The translations under genes were made by a program, and so were the position numbers. Shown here one piece after another: positions 25,515 through 34,043 of a stretch of DNA of 64,000 nt; the stretch's first letter is position 1; every line of letters starts with the position of its first letter. The notes below the pieces were generated by a model. It made no database searches. It was not told the DNA's origin and worked only from the letters and a program-made list of their open reading frames with translations. This stretch comes from an uncultured bacterium (lineage in GTDB: Bacteria; Bacillota; Clostridia; Lachnospirales; Lachnospiraceae): the NCBI GenBank assembly GCA_905214875.1, contig CAJMNR010000003.1, positions 62,001-126,000 on the forward strand, in the 5' to 3' direction.

Positions 25515-26066
25515 TTATCTTTTTAAAATTGAAAAGATACCGGATTTATTTAATGCGTTGATTAAGATATATATTAATACTGTATTTACAAGGAACATAA
25601 CCACTTGAACAGGAAGGCGAGTCCACAAGTATACATTAAATGGTCGACCATATAATCCTGCCAGAACATATGTCTTTAATAGTAAATCAATAAAAAATCG
25701 AACGAAAAAGGATACAATCGTTAATCGAACGATGTTAAAGTTTTTTTGATATAGGAAAAATCCATAAATCATTGCAGCAAGTACGGCACATAATGTGATT
25801 CCGGGTGCAAATCCTGCAACTGGTTTCATCATGTAGTTGATAATATCTACGCCAGCAGCGGCACAGCCACATACAACAGGTCCATATAGATAGCCGATTA
25901 ACACGATAGGTATGATTGTAAAACTGATTCGGATACTTTCTGTTAGGTAGATTGAAAAATAACCTAAAACGATAGATACTGCCATGAGCATAGAACAAGT
26001 TGCAAGGCAGTTAATACTTTTTAGTTCCTTAGAACTAGATTGAAACGATGAAATCGCATGTTTCAT
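25515..26066 (-). CDS. folT: Folate ECF transporter S component
   Basis: 183 residues, six hydrophobic segments. It shows the FolT-type S-component layout: MLMAVSIVLGYFSIYLTESI, then IRISFTIIPIVLIGYLYGPV with the conserved start of helix two, and FAPGITLCAVLAAMIYGFFLY. It binds folate and joins an energy-coupling module encoded elsewhere. ATG 26066 has a full AAAGGAGGTC site; the frame continues upstream to 26204 but that is the riboswitch. A tetrahydrofolate riboswitch precedes the gene, supporting the substrate. Confidence 0.9.
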   Translation of the reverse strand: MKHAISSFQSSSKELKSINCLATCSMLMAVSIVLGYFSIYLTESIRISFTIIPIVLIGYLYGPVVCGCAAAGVDIINYMMKPVAGFAPGITLCAVLAAMIYGFFLYQKNFNIVRLTIVSFFVRFFIDLLLKTYVLAGLYGRPFNVYLWTRLPVQVVMFLVNTVLIYILINALNKSGIFSILKR

Positions 26067-26127
26067 AATAGATGACCTCCTTTGCAGATCGAGCGCTACA
26101 ACATTAGAGGTATAGATGTCTATGTGT

Positions 26128-26229
26128 AGCAGCGGGATGCGAATGGTGTACCGCAAATCATTTGGACTTTTCGTCCACCCAGCAACTCCCCGTCTGGATG
26201 GCACTTAACGCACAACATTCTACTCTGCT
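26128..26229 (-). promoter_or_regulatory. Tetrahydrofolate (THF) riboswitch upstream of folT
   Basis: Read on the minus strand, the element begins AGCAG AGTAGAATG, contains the conserved TGCGTTAAGTGCC block, GGGGAGTTGCTGGGTGG, and ends CATTCGCATCCCGCTGCT. P1 is AGCAG/CTGCT and P2 GAATG/CATTC, as in the known THF-I class. The 3' strand of P1 (GCTGCTACA) can alternatively pair with TGTTGTAGCGC at 26093-26103 near the ribosome binding site, a likely expression platform. The rest of 26067-26377 holds only this and its promoter. Confidence 0.88.
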
Positions 26230-26253
26230 TACTCTTTTATTTTTTCGGGATAA

Positions 26254-26281
26254 AGTATATCACATATAAGTAATTATGCAA
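26254..26281 (-). promoter_or_regulatory. Promoter for the THF riboswitch/folT transcript
   Basis: On the minus strand TTGCAT (26276-26281), 16 bp, TATACT (26254-26259) precede the riboswitch by about 25 nt. Confidence 0.6.
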
Positions 26282-26377
26282 TATCTTTTTTAAAATTATT
26301 GTTTTAAAATGACGAACGCATTATAATGATAGCAACTATGCAAATAATGATACTAATACTAGAAGTAGGTAAAATAT

Positions 26378-27748
26378 ATGAAAATCAAGGTTCCAGAACA
26401 TGTAGAATATATTGTAAATACATTAATTGAAAATGGGTATGAAGCCTATGCAGTTGGTGGCTGTGTGCGTGATACCATTCTTGGACGCGTGCCAGGAGAT
26501 TGGGATATTACAACATCTGCAAAACCAGAAGAAGTGAAAGCATTATTTAAGCGAACAATCGATACCGGAATTGAGCATGGAACAGTTACCGTTATGCTCG
26601 ACAAAATCGGATATGAAGTAACAACATACCGAATCGATGGCGAGTATGAAGATAATCGACATCCAAAGAGTGTTGAGTTTACAAGCAACTTGGTTGAAGA
26701 CTTAAAACGACGTGACTTTACAATCAATGCAATGGCATATAATCACCAGGATGGTATTGTGGACGAGTTCTCAGGATTAGAGGATATTCAGAAGAAAGTC
26801 ATTCGATGTGTGGGAAATGCTTCTGACCGTTTTGATGAAGATGCTCTCCGTATCATGCGTGCGGTTCGATTCGCAGCGCAGCTGGGCTTTACCATTGAAG
26901 AACAGACACAGCTTGCAATTCAAAATAAGGCAGAACATCTTAAGAATATAAGTGCGGAGCGAATTCGCGTTGAATTGGTCAAGTTATTAATCTCCAATCA
27001 TCCAGAGCTATTAGTAAGTGCTTATGAACTTGGAATTACAAAAGTGGTGCTACCAGAGTTTGATGTAATGATGGAGACAGAACAGATCAATCCGCATCAT
27101 ATTTATTCCGTAGGAATGCATACAATTAAGTCCATCGAAGCTATGAAAGATATGGTTAAGGCTAGAGAAGATATTACTGAAAAGGAATATACGGCGTTAT
27201 GCTTGACCATGTTATTGCATGATGTAGGGAAGCCAAAGATGAGGGTGACCGATGAGACAGGAACAGACCGTTTCCATGGCCATCCAGAGGAAAGTGCAGT
27301 GATTGCGAAACACATACTTCGCAGACTTAAGTTCGATAACCATACAATAGACATGGTGACAAGATTAGTCTTATATCATGACTATCGCGTAGAGCCAACA
27401 GCTGTTGCCGTAAGACGTGCCGCAAATAAGATTGGTCTAGAATATATGCCATATCTATTTTTCGTACAGCGTGCGGATGTACTGGCTCAGAATCCAACGA
27501 CACAGGAAGAGAAGCTAGAGCGAATTCGTAACGTAGAAATACTTTTCGAAGAACTATTAGAAAAGAACCAGTGTGTGCAGTTAAAGGACTTAAGCATAAG
27601 TGGGAAAGACCTGATTGCAAATGGCCATAAACCAGGAAAAGAACTAGGTTTTATCTTACAAAAATTATTAGAAATGGTAATCGAGCAGCCAGAACTAAAT
27701 GAAAAAGAGAAGCTATTAGCCATTTCAGAAACAATTAGAATGTCATAG
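26378..27748 (+). CDS. cca: CCA tRNA nucleotidyltransferase with HD domain
   Basis: 456 residues. Class II CCA-adding head: GGCVRDTILGRVPGDWDITT with the two metal-binding aspartates (GDWD), then RRDFTINAMAYN and the ERIRVEL neck motif. The C-terminal part has an HD phosphohydrolase-like domain (LLHDVGKP, then HGHPEESAVIA), common in Clostridia. It adds or repairs the 3' CCA of tRNA. ATG 26378 lacks a strong ribosome binding site (AGAAGTAGG). A single gene with no clear operon partners. Confidence 0.95.
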   Translation: MKIKVPEHVEYIVNTLIENGYEAYAVGGCVRDTILGRVPGDWDITTSAKPEEVKALFKRTIDTGIEHGTVTVMLDKIGYEVTTYRIDGEYEDNRHPKSVEFTSNLVEDLKRRDFTINAMAYNHQDGIVDEFSGLEDIQKKVIRCVGNASDRFDEDALRIMRAVRFAAQLGFTIEEQTQLAIQNKAEHLKNISAERIRVELVKLLISNHPELLVSAYELGITKVVLPEFDVMMETEQINPHHIYSVGMHTIKSIEAMKDMVKAREDITEKEYTALCLTMLLHDVGKPKMRVTDETGTDRFHGHPEESAVIAKHILRRLKFDNHTIDMVTRLVLYHDYRVEPTAVAVRRAANKIGLEYMPYLFFVQRADVLAQNPTTQEEKLERIRNVEILFEELLEKNQCVQLKDLSISGKDLIANGHKPGKELGFILQKLLEMVIEQPELNEKEKLLAISETIRMS

Positions 27749-27885
27749 GTTTTAGGAATGAAACCATTTAGAGCCTCATAATATTAAACAAGACATCCAT
27801 ACCGTAATTATTGTCATGCTTTCGCATGGCTAAAGTAGTGTGCACAATTGTTGTAGGATGATTATTTTGATTGGAGGCAATCGAT

Positions 27886-28887
27886 TTGGACGACAAACAT
27901 GGTGAAGTTTTTAGACAGTATGACTTAAAAGTGTACAATACGTATCGTGCCAGGGGTGCGTTTCTCTTAGAAACCAATCAAGGGCTCAAATTATTGAAGA
28001 GCTTTGAAGGGTCCAAAAATCATCTGATATATGAAAACAAAGTTAAGGAAGCACTAGTAAGTCAGGGAATTACTGAAATTGACGTGATAGTGCCTAATAA
28101 AGTAGGTGAATATATATCAGATGATTCTTCCTCAAATAGTTATATTATTAAGAATTGGTTCTCAGGGGAAGAAAGTAGTCTGAAGGAACAAAAAGATATT
28201 GCAAATGCATCAAAGAACCTTGCAAACTTACATAATCATATGCAACACATTGAAACGTCTGAGGAAGAAAAGACATATTTCATACAACAAAAACTTAATG
28301 AAATATTTGAAAAGCATAATAAAGAATTAAAGCGGGTACGTACATATATTTGGAACAAGAAGCAGCGTAATGAGTTTGAAAATAATTTCTTGTTATTATT
28401 TGATGCCTTTTATGAAGAGGCGTTAAAGGCTACTAAATTATTAGCAACCTCACAGTATGAAAAGCTTTATAGTGAGAGCTGTGAAAATAATTGTGTATGT
28501 CATGGCAATTATAACTATCATAATTTGTTAGTTTCTAAAAATATAATTGCAACTACTAATTTTGATAAGTGTTGTATCGGAGTACAGATTACAGATCTAT
28601 ATCAGTTCTTTAGGAAGTGTATGGAGAAGAACAACTGGTCAGTAGAATTTGGAACTACAATTATCGAGAGTTATAATCAAGTTAAGCCACTTAGTAAAGA
28701 GGAGATTCAGACATTGTATCTGTTACTTCTTTATCCAGAAAAGTTTTGGAAAGTTACAAACTACTATTTTAATAATAAGAAGTCTTGGATTTCCAAACGA
28801 AATATCCAAAAGCTGATGAGCCAGCAACAGCAGGCTCCAGTAAAAGCCCAGTGTTTAAAAGAATTGTTCTCAGATGTGATTTTTTAG
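27886..28887 (+). CDS. CotS/YutH-like spore coat kinase-fold protein, probably catalytically inactive
   Basis: 333 residues with the aminoglycoside-phosphotransferase/choline kinase fold typical of CotS, CotI and YutH. N-lobe: YRARGAFLLETNQGLKLLKS. The Brenner motif, usually HGDxxxxN, reads CHGNYNYHN, and the metal-binding DFD reads NFD (IATTNFDKC), so both catalytic aspartates are asparagine. TTG 27886 has TGGAGG at correct distance; an upstream in-frame TTG at 27871 overlaps it. A coat or spore-associated role is inferred from the family. Confidence 0.75.
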   Translation: MDDKHGEVFRQYDLKVYNTYRARGAFLLETNQGLKLLKSFEGSKNHLIYENKVKEALVSQGITEIDVIVPNKVGEYISDDSSSNSYIIKNWFSGEESSLKEQKDIANASKNLANLHNHMQHIETSEEEKTYFIQQKLNEIFEKHNKELKRVRTYIWNKKQRNEFENNFLLLFDAFYEEALKATKLLATSQYEKLYSESCENNCVCHGNYNYHNLLVSKNIIATTNFDKCCIGVQITDLYQFFRKCMEKNNWSVEFGTTIIESYNQVKPLSKEEIQTLYLLLLYPEKFWKVTNYYFNNKKSWISKRNIQKLMSQQQQAPVKAQCLKELFSDVIF

Positions 28888-28890
28888 GAG

Positions 28891-28948
28891 AAAGATCATT
28901 GATAAGTTTGCTTTTTAGCGCTATTTCGACTTATCAATGGTCTTTTTT
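28891..28948 (+). terminator. Intrinsic terminator after the CotS-like gene
   Basis: AAAGATCATTGATAAGT (28891-28907) pairs with ACTTATCAATGGTCTTT (28929-28945), followed by Ts. Confidence 0.9.
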
Positions 28949-29024
28949 CTTTTACTTCTTTAGAACCTAGTGTATAATTACGATGAAACATGTTGAATAA
29001 AAATGAAAAAGACAGAGGTGGCAT

Positions 29025-30440
29025 ATGAGTAAAAACACTTTTATGAAGAAACCTTTTGTACAAAAGAGTATTTTAGGAATTATCGTAATTGGATTTGTTA
29101 CGATACTTGCTGGAACTCTTATAAACATTAAAGGGACAAACGGAACGAGTAAACCAATGGTAACAGGGACGGCAACACCATCGGAAACGCCAGGAGCGAC
29201 AAATACATCCATAGGTATTGTAAAAAAGATTGATAATGAGGCGAAGAACATAACAATCACAGATGTAAGTACCAGAAGGGAAACGGTATATTCATATACT
29301 GGAGGAACCAATGTAACAAGCCGATATGGAAAGGTCCTAATGGTTAGCAATCTTCAATTAGGAGAGATTGTGAAGGCGACTTATGAAAGGGCTACCAACA
29401 AGGTGACGGATATTGAGATAACAACAGATGCTTGGGAATATAAAGACGTGTCGAACTGGAGCATAGATAAATCGACGAATACTTTCTATCTAGGTTCACA
29501 AACGTTCAAATATGGAGAGCTATTCCAAGTATTTGATCAGAATGGTCTGATCGACAGTAATGCATTAAGTGAAAAGGATCGACTTACCGTAAAGGGAATG
29601 AACGGACAAGTATATTCTGTAATCGTGTCAAAAGGACACGGAACATTCATGCTTTCTAACTATTCGAAGTTCGTCGGAGGAACAATTGAGGTTGGATATG
29701 ACGTAATGACTGAGGTGGAGGAAGACCAAGTATTCACATTAACCGAAGGAGATTACCGTGTAACAGTGAAAAAGGGAAAAACTGAAGCGGTAAAATATGT
29801 TCATATTACAGCAGGAGAGGTTACGACACTTGATCTGAAGGAATATCAAAATCAGTCAGCACAGCAAGGAAAGGTAAGATTTAATATTTCCCCAGAAGGA
29901 GCAGACTTATATATTAATAATGTAGAAACGGATTATAGCAGTGAAATCTCCTTAGAATACGGTGAGTATGATGTAAAAGTAAGTTGTACAGGATATGAGA
30001 CATTCTCTGAGAAGCTTACTGTTGGAAAATCATCAGAGACACTTTATATCAATCTTGTAGAGTCATCGTTATCAAAGGCTACAGCAACACCATCTGCAAC
30101 AGAGAAAGCAAGCGAGACGACATCTCCTACAACGTCAGCTGCAACGATAGCACCAACGATAACAGCAACACCGACAGCAGCTACAGCAACGCCTAGTGTG
30201 ACAGCGGCAGCAAGTTTGACACAGGATGCTGACCATACGATTTCAATTAGTGGGCCAAGCGGTGTAAGCGTATATATTAATGATGAATATAAAGGAACTC
30301 TTCCATTAACCATGACAAAAATCATCGGTTCGAATATTAAGTGTACGCTTAAGAAGGAAGGACAGTCTGATAAGACGTATACTCTTACTGTTACAGACGA
30401 TAAGACCGACGTAAATTGGACATTTAGTCAGTGGTGGTAG
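29025..30440 (+). CDS. Membrane-anchored PEGA domain protein
   Basis: 471 residues. One N-terminal membrane helix (ILGIIVIGFVTILAGTLI) anchors an external protein with a Thr-rich linker. A PEGA domain (about residues 280-345, with the DLYINNVETDYSSEISLEYG core) and a second, weaker PEGA-like repeat at the C-terminus (GVSVYINDEYKGTLPLT) flank a Thr/Ala/Pro-rich linker (residues 350-400). PEGA domains are typical of cell-surface proteins in these bacteria; ligand unknown. AGAGGTGG precedes ATG 29025. Confidence 0.85.
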   Translation: MSKNTFMKKPFVQKSILGIIVIGFVTILAGTLINIKGTNGTSKPMVTGTATPSETPGATNTSIGIVKKIDNEAKNITITDVSTRRETVYSYTGGTNVTSRYGKVLMVSNLQLGEIVKATYERATNKVTDIEITTDAWEYKDVSNWSIDKSTNTFYLGSQTFKYGELFQVFDQNGLIDSNALSEKDRLTVKGMNGQVYSVIVSKGHGTFMLSNYSKFVGGTIEVGYDVMTEVEEDQVFTLTEGDYRVTVKKGKTEAVKYVHITAGEVTTLDLKEYQNQSAQQGKVRFNISPEGADLYINNVETDYSSEISLEYGEYDVKVSCTGYETFSEKLTVGKSSETLYINLVESSLSKATATPSATEKASETTSPTTSAATIAPTITATPTAATATPSVTAAASLTQDADHTISISGPSGVSVYINDEYKGTLPLTMTKIIGSNIKCTLKKEGQSDKTYTLTVTDDKTDVNWTFSQWW

Positions 30441-30515
30441 ACGAAAACTCGTATCATATTTTATAGTACATGTCTCATAGTATATAATAGAGAAGCTATC
30501 AAAGGAGTTTTTGTC

Positions 30516-30941
30516 TTGAGAAAATTTAAGTCAATCTTATGTATGGTGATTATAAGTATGTTGTTAATTATGCTTATGGGGGCTTGCCAAACAAAGAAGA
30601 AGAACATTGATCGGGTAAAGGATTTAGAGTTTACGGTAGTTCCAGATGAAAACGTACCACAGGAGCTAATGCAAATCATTGAGACAAAGAAAGAAGCTCC
30701 TTTTAAATTAAAATTTACTAGTACGGACAATGAGTATTTATATATTGTTGTAGGATACGGTGCCCAGAATACAGGAGGCTATAGCATAAGCGTGGATGAT
30801 CTGTATCTGGCTACCAATGCTATTTATATTGATACGAACCTAATTGGTCCGAAAAAGGATGAGGAAGTTTCGACAGCCTTGACGTATCCATATGTGGTAA
30901 TTAAGACACCATTTATGGATGAGAGCGTCGTGTTCCAATAG
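30516..30941 (+). CDS. Lipoprotein with PrcB C-terminal-like domain
   Basis: 141 residues. A lipoprotein signal (SMLLIMLMGAC, lipobox LMGAC with Cys near residue 24) precedes a domain like the C-terminus of PrcB, the dentilisin-complex protein (GYGAQNTGGYSISVDDLYL, then TYPYVVIKTP). TTG 30516 follows AAAGGAG. It lies 75 bp after the PEGA gene and probably forms a surface-protein pair with it. Function unknown. Confidence 0.75.
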   Translation: MRKFKSILCMVIISMLLIMLMGACQTKKKNIDRVKDLEFTVVPDENVPQELMQIIETKKEAPFKLKFTSTDNEYLYIVVGYGAQNTGGYSISVDDLYLATNAIYIDTNLIGPKKDEEVSTALTYPYVVIKTPFMDESVVFQ

Positions 30942-30946
30942 AATAG

Positions 30947-31003
30947 AGTAGAGGAGCCTTATACCGATTCTTAAGTGATAGTGGTAGGGCTCCTCTTTCT
31001 ACT
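30947..31003 (+). terminator. Intrinsic terminator after the lipoprotein gene
   Basis: AGTAGAGGAGCC (30947-30958) pairs with GGCTCCTCT (30988-30996), followed by TTCTACT; a long loop separates the arms. Confidence 0.75.
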
Positions 31004-31242
31004 ATATTTAGAAAATCAAAGATAATACATCCCAATATATAGTAGAATTAATAAAATAGTAACAAATCTTGTAAAATATGCTTAATATAGAGGTGTTAAA
31101 TATAGTAATTAATACTAGGGATAGTTTTTGGTTTGTATAATGAATTGATAAAGTAAATAAAATATTACAAAAAAAAGCTATAAAACTGGATAGTATTTTT
31201 TAAGTTATTACCAAATGATGGGGAGATTAAAGGCACCTTAAT
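31004..31242. other. A/T-rich stretch without a gene upstream of veg
   Basis: About 240 bp of A/T-rich DNA with no open frame of note. I see only the veg promoter at its right end and no obvious RNA structure. Confidence 0.6.
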
Positions 31243-31271
31243 TTGACATTTTTGGCACTCAGTGCTAAAAT
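31243..31271 (+). promoter_or_regulatory. veg promoter with an internal palindrome
   Basis: TTGACA (31243-31248), 17 bp, TAAAAT (31266-31271): a near-consensus sigma-A promoter, as veg has in Bacillus. The spacer holds GGCACT C AGTGCT, a near-perfect palindrome between the two hexamers and hence a possible operator. Confidence 0.8.
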
Positions 31272-31305
31272 TAGTTCAATGCTATAAGATGAGGTGGTAA
31301 TCATT

Positions 31306-31545
31306 ATGCAAAACGATCTAAATAAAGTGAGACAAGCAGTAGTAAGTCATATTGGTAGTAAAGTTAAGATTAGAGCCAACAAAGGTAGACATAAGATTGA
31401 TATTACAGAAGGTGTTATCTCTGAAACTTATCCAAGCATATTTCTAGTGCGAGTTGACAATGAGGTAGAAGAAACATCAAGAATGGTATCCTTTAGCTAT
31501 ACAGATGTATTAACGAAGGATGTCCGAATGACATTATGCAGTTAG
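31306..31545 (+). CDS. veg: Veg family protein
   Basis: 79 residues, matching the short Veg protein of Firmicutes: VRQAVVSHIGSKVKIRANKG, then ITEGVISETYPSIFLV. In Bacillus Veg affects biofilm matrix gene expression and spore outgrowth; the molecular role is unclear. ATG 31306 is preferred to the in-frame GTG 31294, which overlaps the GAGGTGG ribosome binding site. A strong promoter lies 35 bp upstream. Confidence 0.88.
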   Translation: MQNDLNKVRQAVVSHIGSKVKIRANKGRHKIDITEGVISETYPSIFLVRVDNEVEETSRMVSFSYTDVLTKDVRMTLCS

Positions 31546-31614
31546 AATTACTAGTAATCTTACAGTGAATATACAGAAATGAATAAATGACTAATTAAAG
31601 ATAAATCTTAGAAT

Positions 31615-31668
31615 AAATCCCTTCGGGTCTGAATATTAATGTTATATACAGACAAGGAGGGATTTTTT
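31615..31668 (+). terminator. Terminator-like hairpin overlapping the ribosome binding site of the SPOCS-LysM gene
   Basis: AAATCCCT (31615-31622) pairs with AGGGATTT (31658-31665), and GTCTG (31627-31631) with CAGAC (31649-31653). The lower stem runs into six Ts ending one base before GTG 31669. The AAGGAGGG site at 31654-31661 is partly inside the stem. It may terminate veg mRNA and also regulate the next gene. Confidence 0.65.
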
Positions 31669-33237
31669 GTGGAGTTAATTAAAAAGAATATCCATATGAA
31701 TAAATTAAAATGTAGATGCAATACACAGTTAACCCTCGACGATGACTTCAATGTTCCTGATGTAAAGCCAGATATTGAGCGCATAGTAAAGGAACAAGGA
31801 ATCATTACGTTAACGGACGTAAAACCTCTGAATGGAAAATTAATTGTCAAAGGTGAATTAAACTTTACATTATTATATGTAAGTGAAGACAGTGAGAAAC
31901 CAATCAATAACATCGTTGGGAAATTACCATTTGAGGAGACAATCAATATGGATGATGCTACAAGTGACAACACAGTTAATGTAAAATGTGAGATTGAAGA
32001 TCTTAGCACATCATTAATTAATTCCAGAAAACTAAATGTAAAATCCGTGATTTCATTCCATTGCCTGGCAGAGGATATCTATGATGAGGAAACAGCAGTT
32101 GGTGTGGAAGATTGTGAGGATGCGCAGTATCTGAATAAAAAGCTGGATATCACACAGCTGGTAATTAATAAGAAGGATACTTATCGTGTAAAGGATGAGG
32201 TAATCCTTCCTTCAGGCAAACCTAATGTTTTTGATGTGCTCTATAATGAGATTGAACTTCGCAATGTTGATACGAAGCTGGCAGACAATAAGATTAGTAT
32301 CAAGGGCGATATGCTGCTGTTTGCATTATATACATCAGACAGTGAAGAGCAGCCAATGCAATATTATGAGACAGAGATTCCATTTAACGGCACCATCGAT
32401 TGTAATGGCTGTAGTGAGAATATGATCTCAGATATTGGAATACATATTTTAAGCAAGAATCTTGAAGTAAAGGCAGATTCCGATGGCGAAGAGAGAATCC
32501 TCGATATGGAAGTTGTATTAGACTTAGATGTGAAGGCATACGAAGAAGAAGTGATTGATTTATTATGTGATGTATATTCTGTTTCAAAACATATGGTACC
32601 TGAGTATGAAGAGACTTATTTTGAAAATATCTTAATGAAGAATAACTCGAAAGCTCGCATCGTTGACCACATATTAATTGATTCGAGTGCTCCAAGTGCT
32701 CTTCAGATTTGCAATGCAAGCGGAACCATAAAGATTGACGATTCTGAAATCGTTCCAGGCGGAATTCAAGTAGATGGGGTTATTTATGTGCAGCTGTTAT
32801 ATATTACTGATGACGATACCAAACCTCTTGGATGTGCAAAGGGCATTATTCCATTCTCGCAGCTTGTTGAAGTAAAAAATATTAAGGAAGACTGTTTATA
32901 TAATATTACTCCTGGTATCGAGCAGCTTAGCGTAGTTATGCTAGACAGCAACGATATTGAAGCAAAGATATCCATTAATTTGGATGCAATCGTATTTGAC
33001 CATATCAAACAGATGATCATTCAGAATGTCATTGAGGAAGACATCGATACGAACCTTCTTCAGAAGATGCCAAGTATGACTGGTTACGTTGTGAAAGCTG
33101 GGGATACATTGTGGACAATTGCAAAAGAATATTACACCACGGTGGATAGCATCATGGAAATGAATGCAATTGAAAGTGACCAAGTCAAAGAGGGCGATCA
33201 TCTTCTTTTAATTAAGAAAGTAGATGCTATCTGTTAA
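31669..33237 (+). CDS. SPOCS (DUF3794) and LysM domain protein
   Basis: 522 residues: three SPOCS/DUF3794 domains (about residues 25-125, 160-270 and 325-435) recognised by repeats such as GELNFTLLYVSEDSEKP, GDMLLFALYTSDSEEQP and GVIYVQLLYITDDDTKP, then a C-terminal LysM domain (VKAGDTLWTIAKEYYTTV). Such proteins are linked to the spore or spore coat in Clostridia, with LysM holding peptidoglycan. GTG 31669 is chosen by the AAGGAGGG site; an upstream ATG at 31639 lies in the hairpin. Own terminator follows. Confidence 0.88.
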   Translation: MELIKKNIHMNKLKCRCNTQLTLDDDFNVPDVKPDIERIVKEQGIITLTDVKPLNGKLIVKGELNFTLLYVSEDSEKPINNIVGKLPFEETINMDDATSDNTVNVKCEIEDLSTSLINSRKLNVKSVISFHCLAEDIYDEETAVGVEDCEDAQYLNKKLDITQLVINKKDTYRVKDEVILPSGKPNVFDVLYNEIELRNVDTKLADNKISIKGDMLLFALYTSDSEEQPMQYYETEIPFNGTIDCNGCSENMISDIGIHILSKNLEVKADSDGEERILDMEVVLDLDVKAYEEEVIDLLCDVYSVSKHMVPEYEETYFENILMKNNSKARIVDHILIDSSAPSALQICNASGTIKIDDSEIVPGGIQVDGVIYVQLLYITDDDTKPLGCAKGIIPFSQLVEVKNIKEDCLYNITPGIEQLSVVMLDSNDIEAKISINLDAIVFDHIKQMIIQNVIEEDIDTNLLQKMPSMTGYVVKAGDTLWTIAKEYYTTVDSIMEMNAIESDQVKEGDHLLLIKKVDAIC

Positions 33238-33260
33238 AGAAAACTTTTTCGTGACAAAAT

Positions 33261-33302
33261 AAAAAGCTGTTGTACTTGTTAAAAGTACAGCAGCTTTTTT
33301 GT
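33261..33302. terminator. Bidirectional terminator between the SPOCS-LysM gene and gntR
   Basis: AAAAAGCTG..GTACTT pairs with AAGTAC..CAGCTTTTTT; A/T runs flank both sides so it serves both convergent transcripts. Confidence 0.88.
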
Positions 33303-33314
33303 TTTCCAAGTTAG

Positions 33315-34019
33315 CTATTTTGATTTAGGATCTTTTGCAGCTTTGGCATCTTCCTCTTCAATAATGCGGCTTACAGTCATAGCCTGATTATAGATATGAG
33401 ATGTGATGTTTGTTTTTGCAGATGCAATGTTATGAGTGCATAATGCATCATAGATTGCCTCATGTTCTGCAATAAGACTTGGATGGGAATCATAATCTTT
33501 TAAATACTCGATACGATAGCGGTAAAGCTGTTCGCGTAAGTTATTTAAGATTACGATCAGACGATCATTTTTTGTTGATGCATAAATGATATCATGGAAT
33601 ACAACATCAGTATCTGCAATTAGGGATAAATCCTTACTTGCAACAGCATCATTAAATTTATTGAGAGCATCATGAAGTTTTTCTAATTCTTCATTTGTGA
33701 TACGTTCACATGCGAGTTCTACAGCAAGTTGTTCAAGGGAACAACGAACTTCTAGTACATCATTAAGTCCTTTTTGATTGATTTTAGCAACTTGAGCACC
33801 TTTACGAGGAACCATAATTACGAGACCTTCTAATTCAAGTTTTCTCATGGCCTCACGTATCGGAGTACGGCTTACACCCAATTGATTTGCCAACTGGATT
33901 TCCATTAGTCGTTGCCCTGGAGATAGTTCACCCATTAAAATCGCTTGACGAAGCGTCTTAAATACGACGTCACGCAAAGGTAGATATTCATCACTGGCTA
34001 CATTGAAATAATCTTCCAT
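33315..34019 (-). CDS. GntR-family (FadR/FCD-type) regulator
   Basis: 234 residues. The N-terminal winged helix (ETIR-type, QLANQLGVSRTPIREAMRKL) binds DNA; the C-terminal helical FCD domain has the conserved metal-ligand pattern Asp/His (VFHDI), His (AEHEAI) and His (SHIYNQ). The effector is usually a small carboxylate. It lies 24 bp downstream of ispE on the same strand and is probably co-transcribed, an uncommon partner whose target genes cannot be read from the sequence. Confidence 0.88.
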   Translation of the reverse strand: MEDYFNVASDEYLPLRDVVFKTLRQAILMGELSPGQRLMEIQLANQLGVSRTPIREAMRKLELEGLVIMVPRKGAQVAKINQKGLNDVLEVRCSLEQLAVELACERITNEELEKLHDALNKFNDAVASKDLSLIADTDVVFHDIIYASTKNDRLIVILNNLREQLYRYRIEYLKDYDSHPSLIAEHEAIYDALCTHNIASAKTNITSHIYNQAMTVSRIIEEEDAKAAKDPKSK

Positions 34020-34043
34020 TGGTAATCCAACCTTTCTAAACTA

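Noticed and set aside
25735..25998. Second minus-strand frame within folT
   Set aside because: It is an out-of-frame reading of folT without its own ribosome binding site.
31251..31271. CIRCE heat-shock operator in the veg promoter
   Set aside because: The arms resemble GCACTC/GAGTGC but the 9-bp spacer of CIRCE is missing; only one base separates the arms.
32384..33201. Minus-strand frames across the SPOCS-LysM gene
   Set aside because: Opposite-strand shadows with no start signals; the + strand frame has clear domains.
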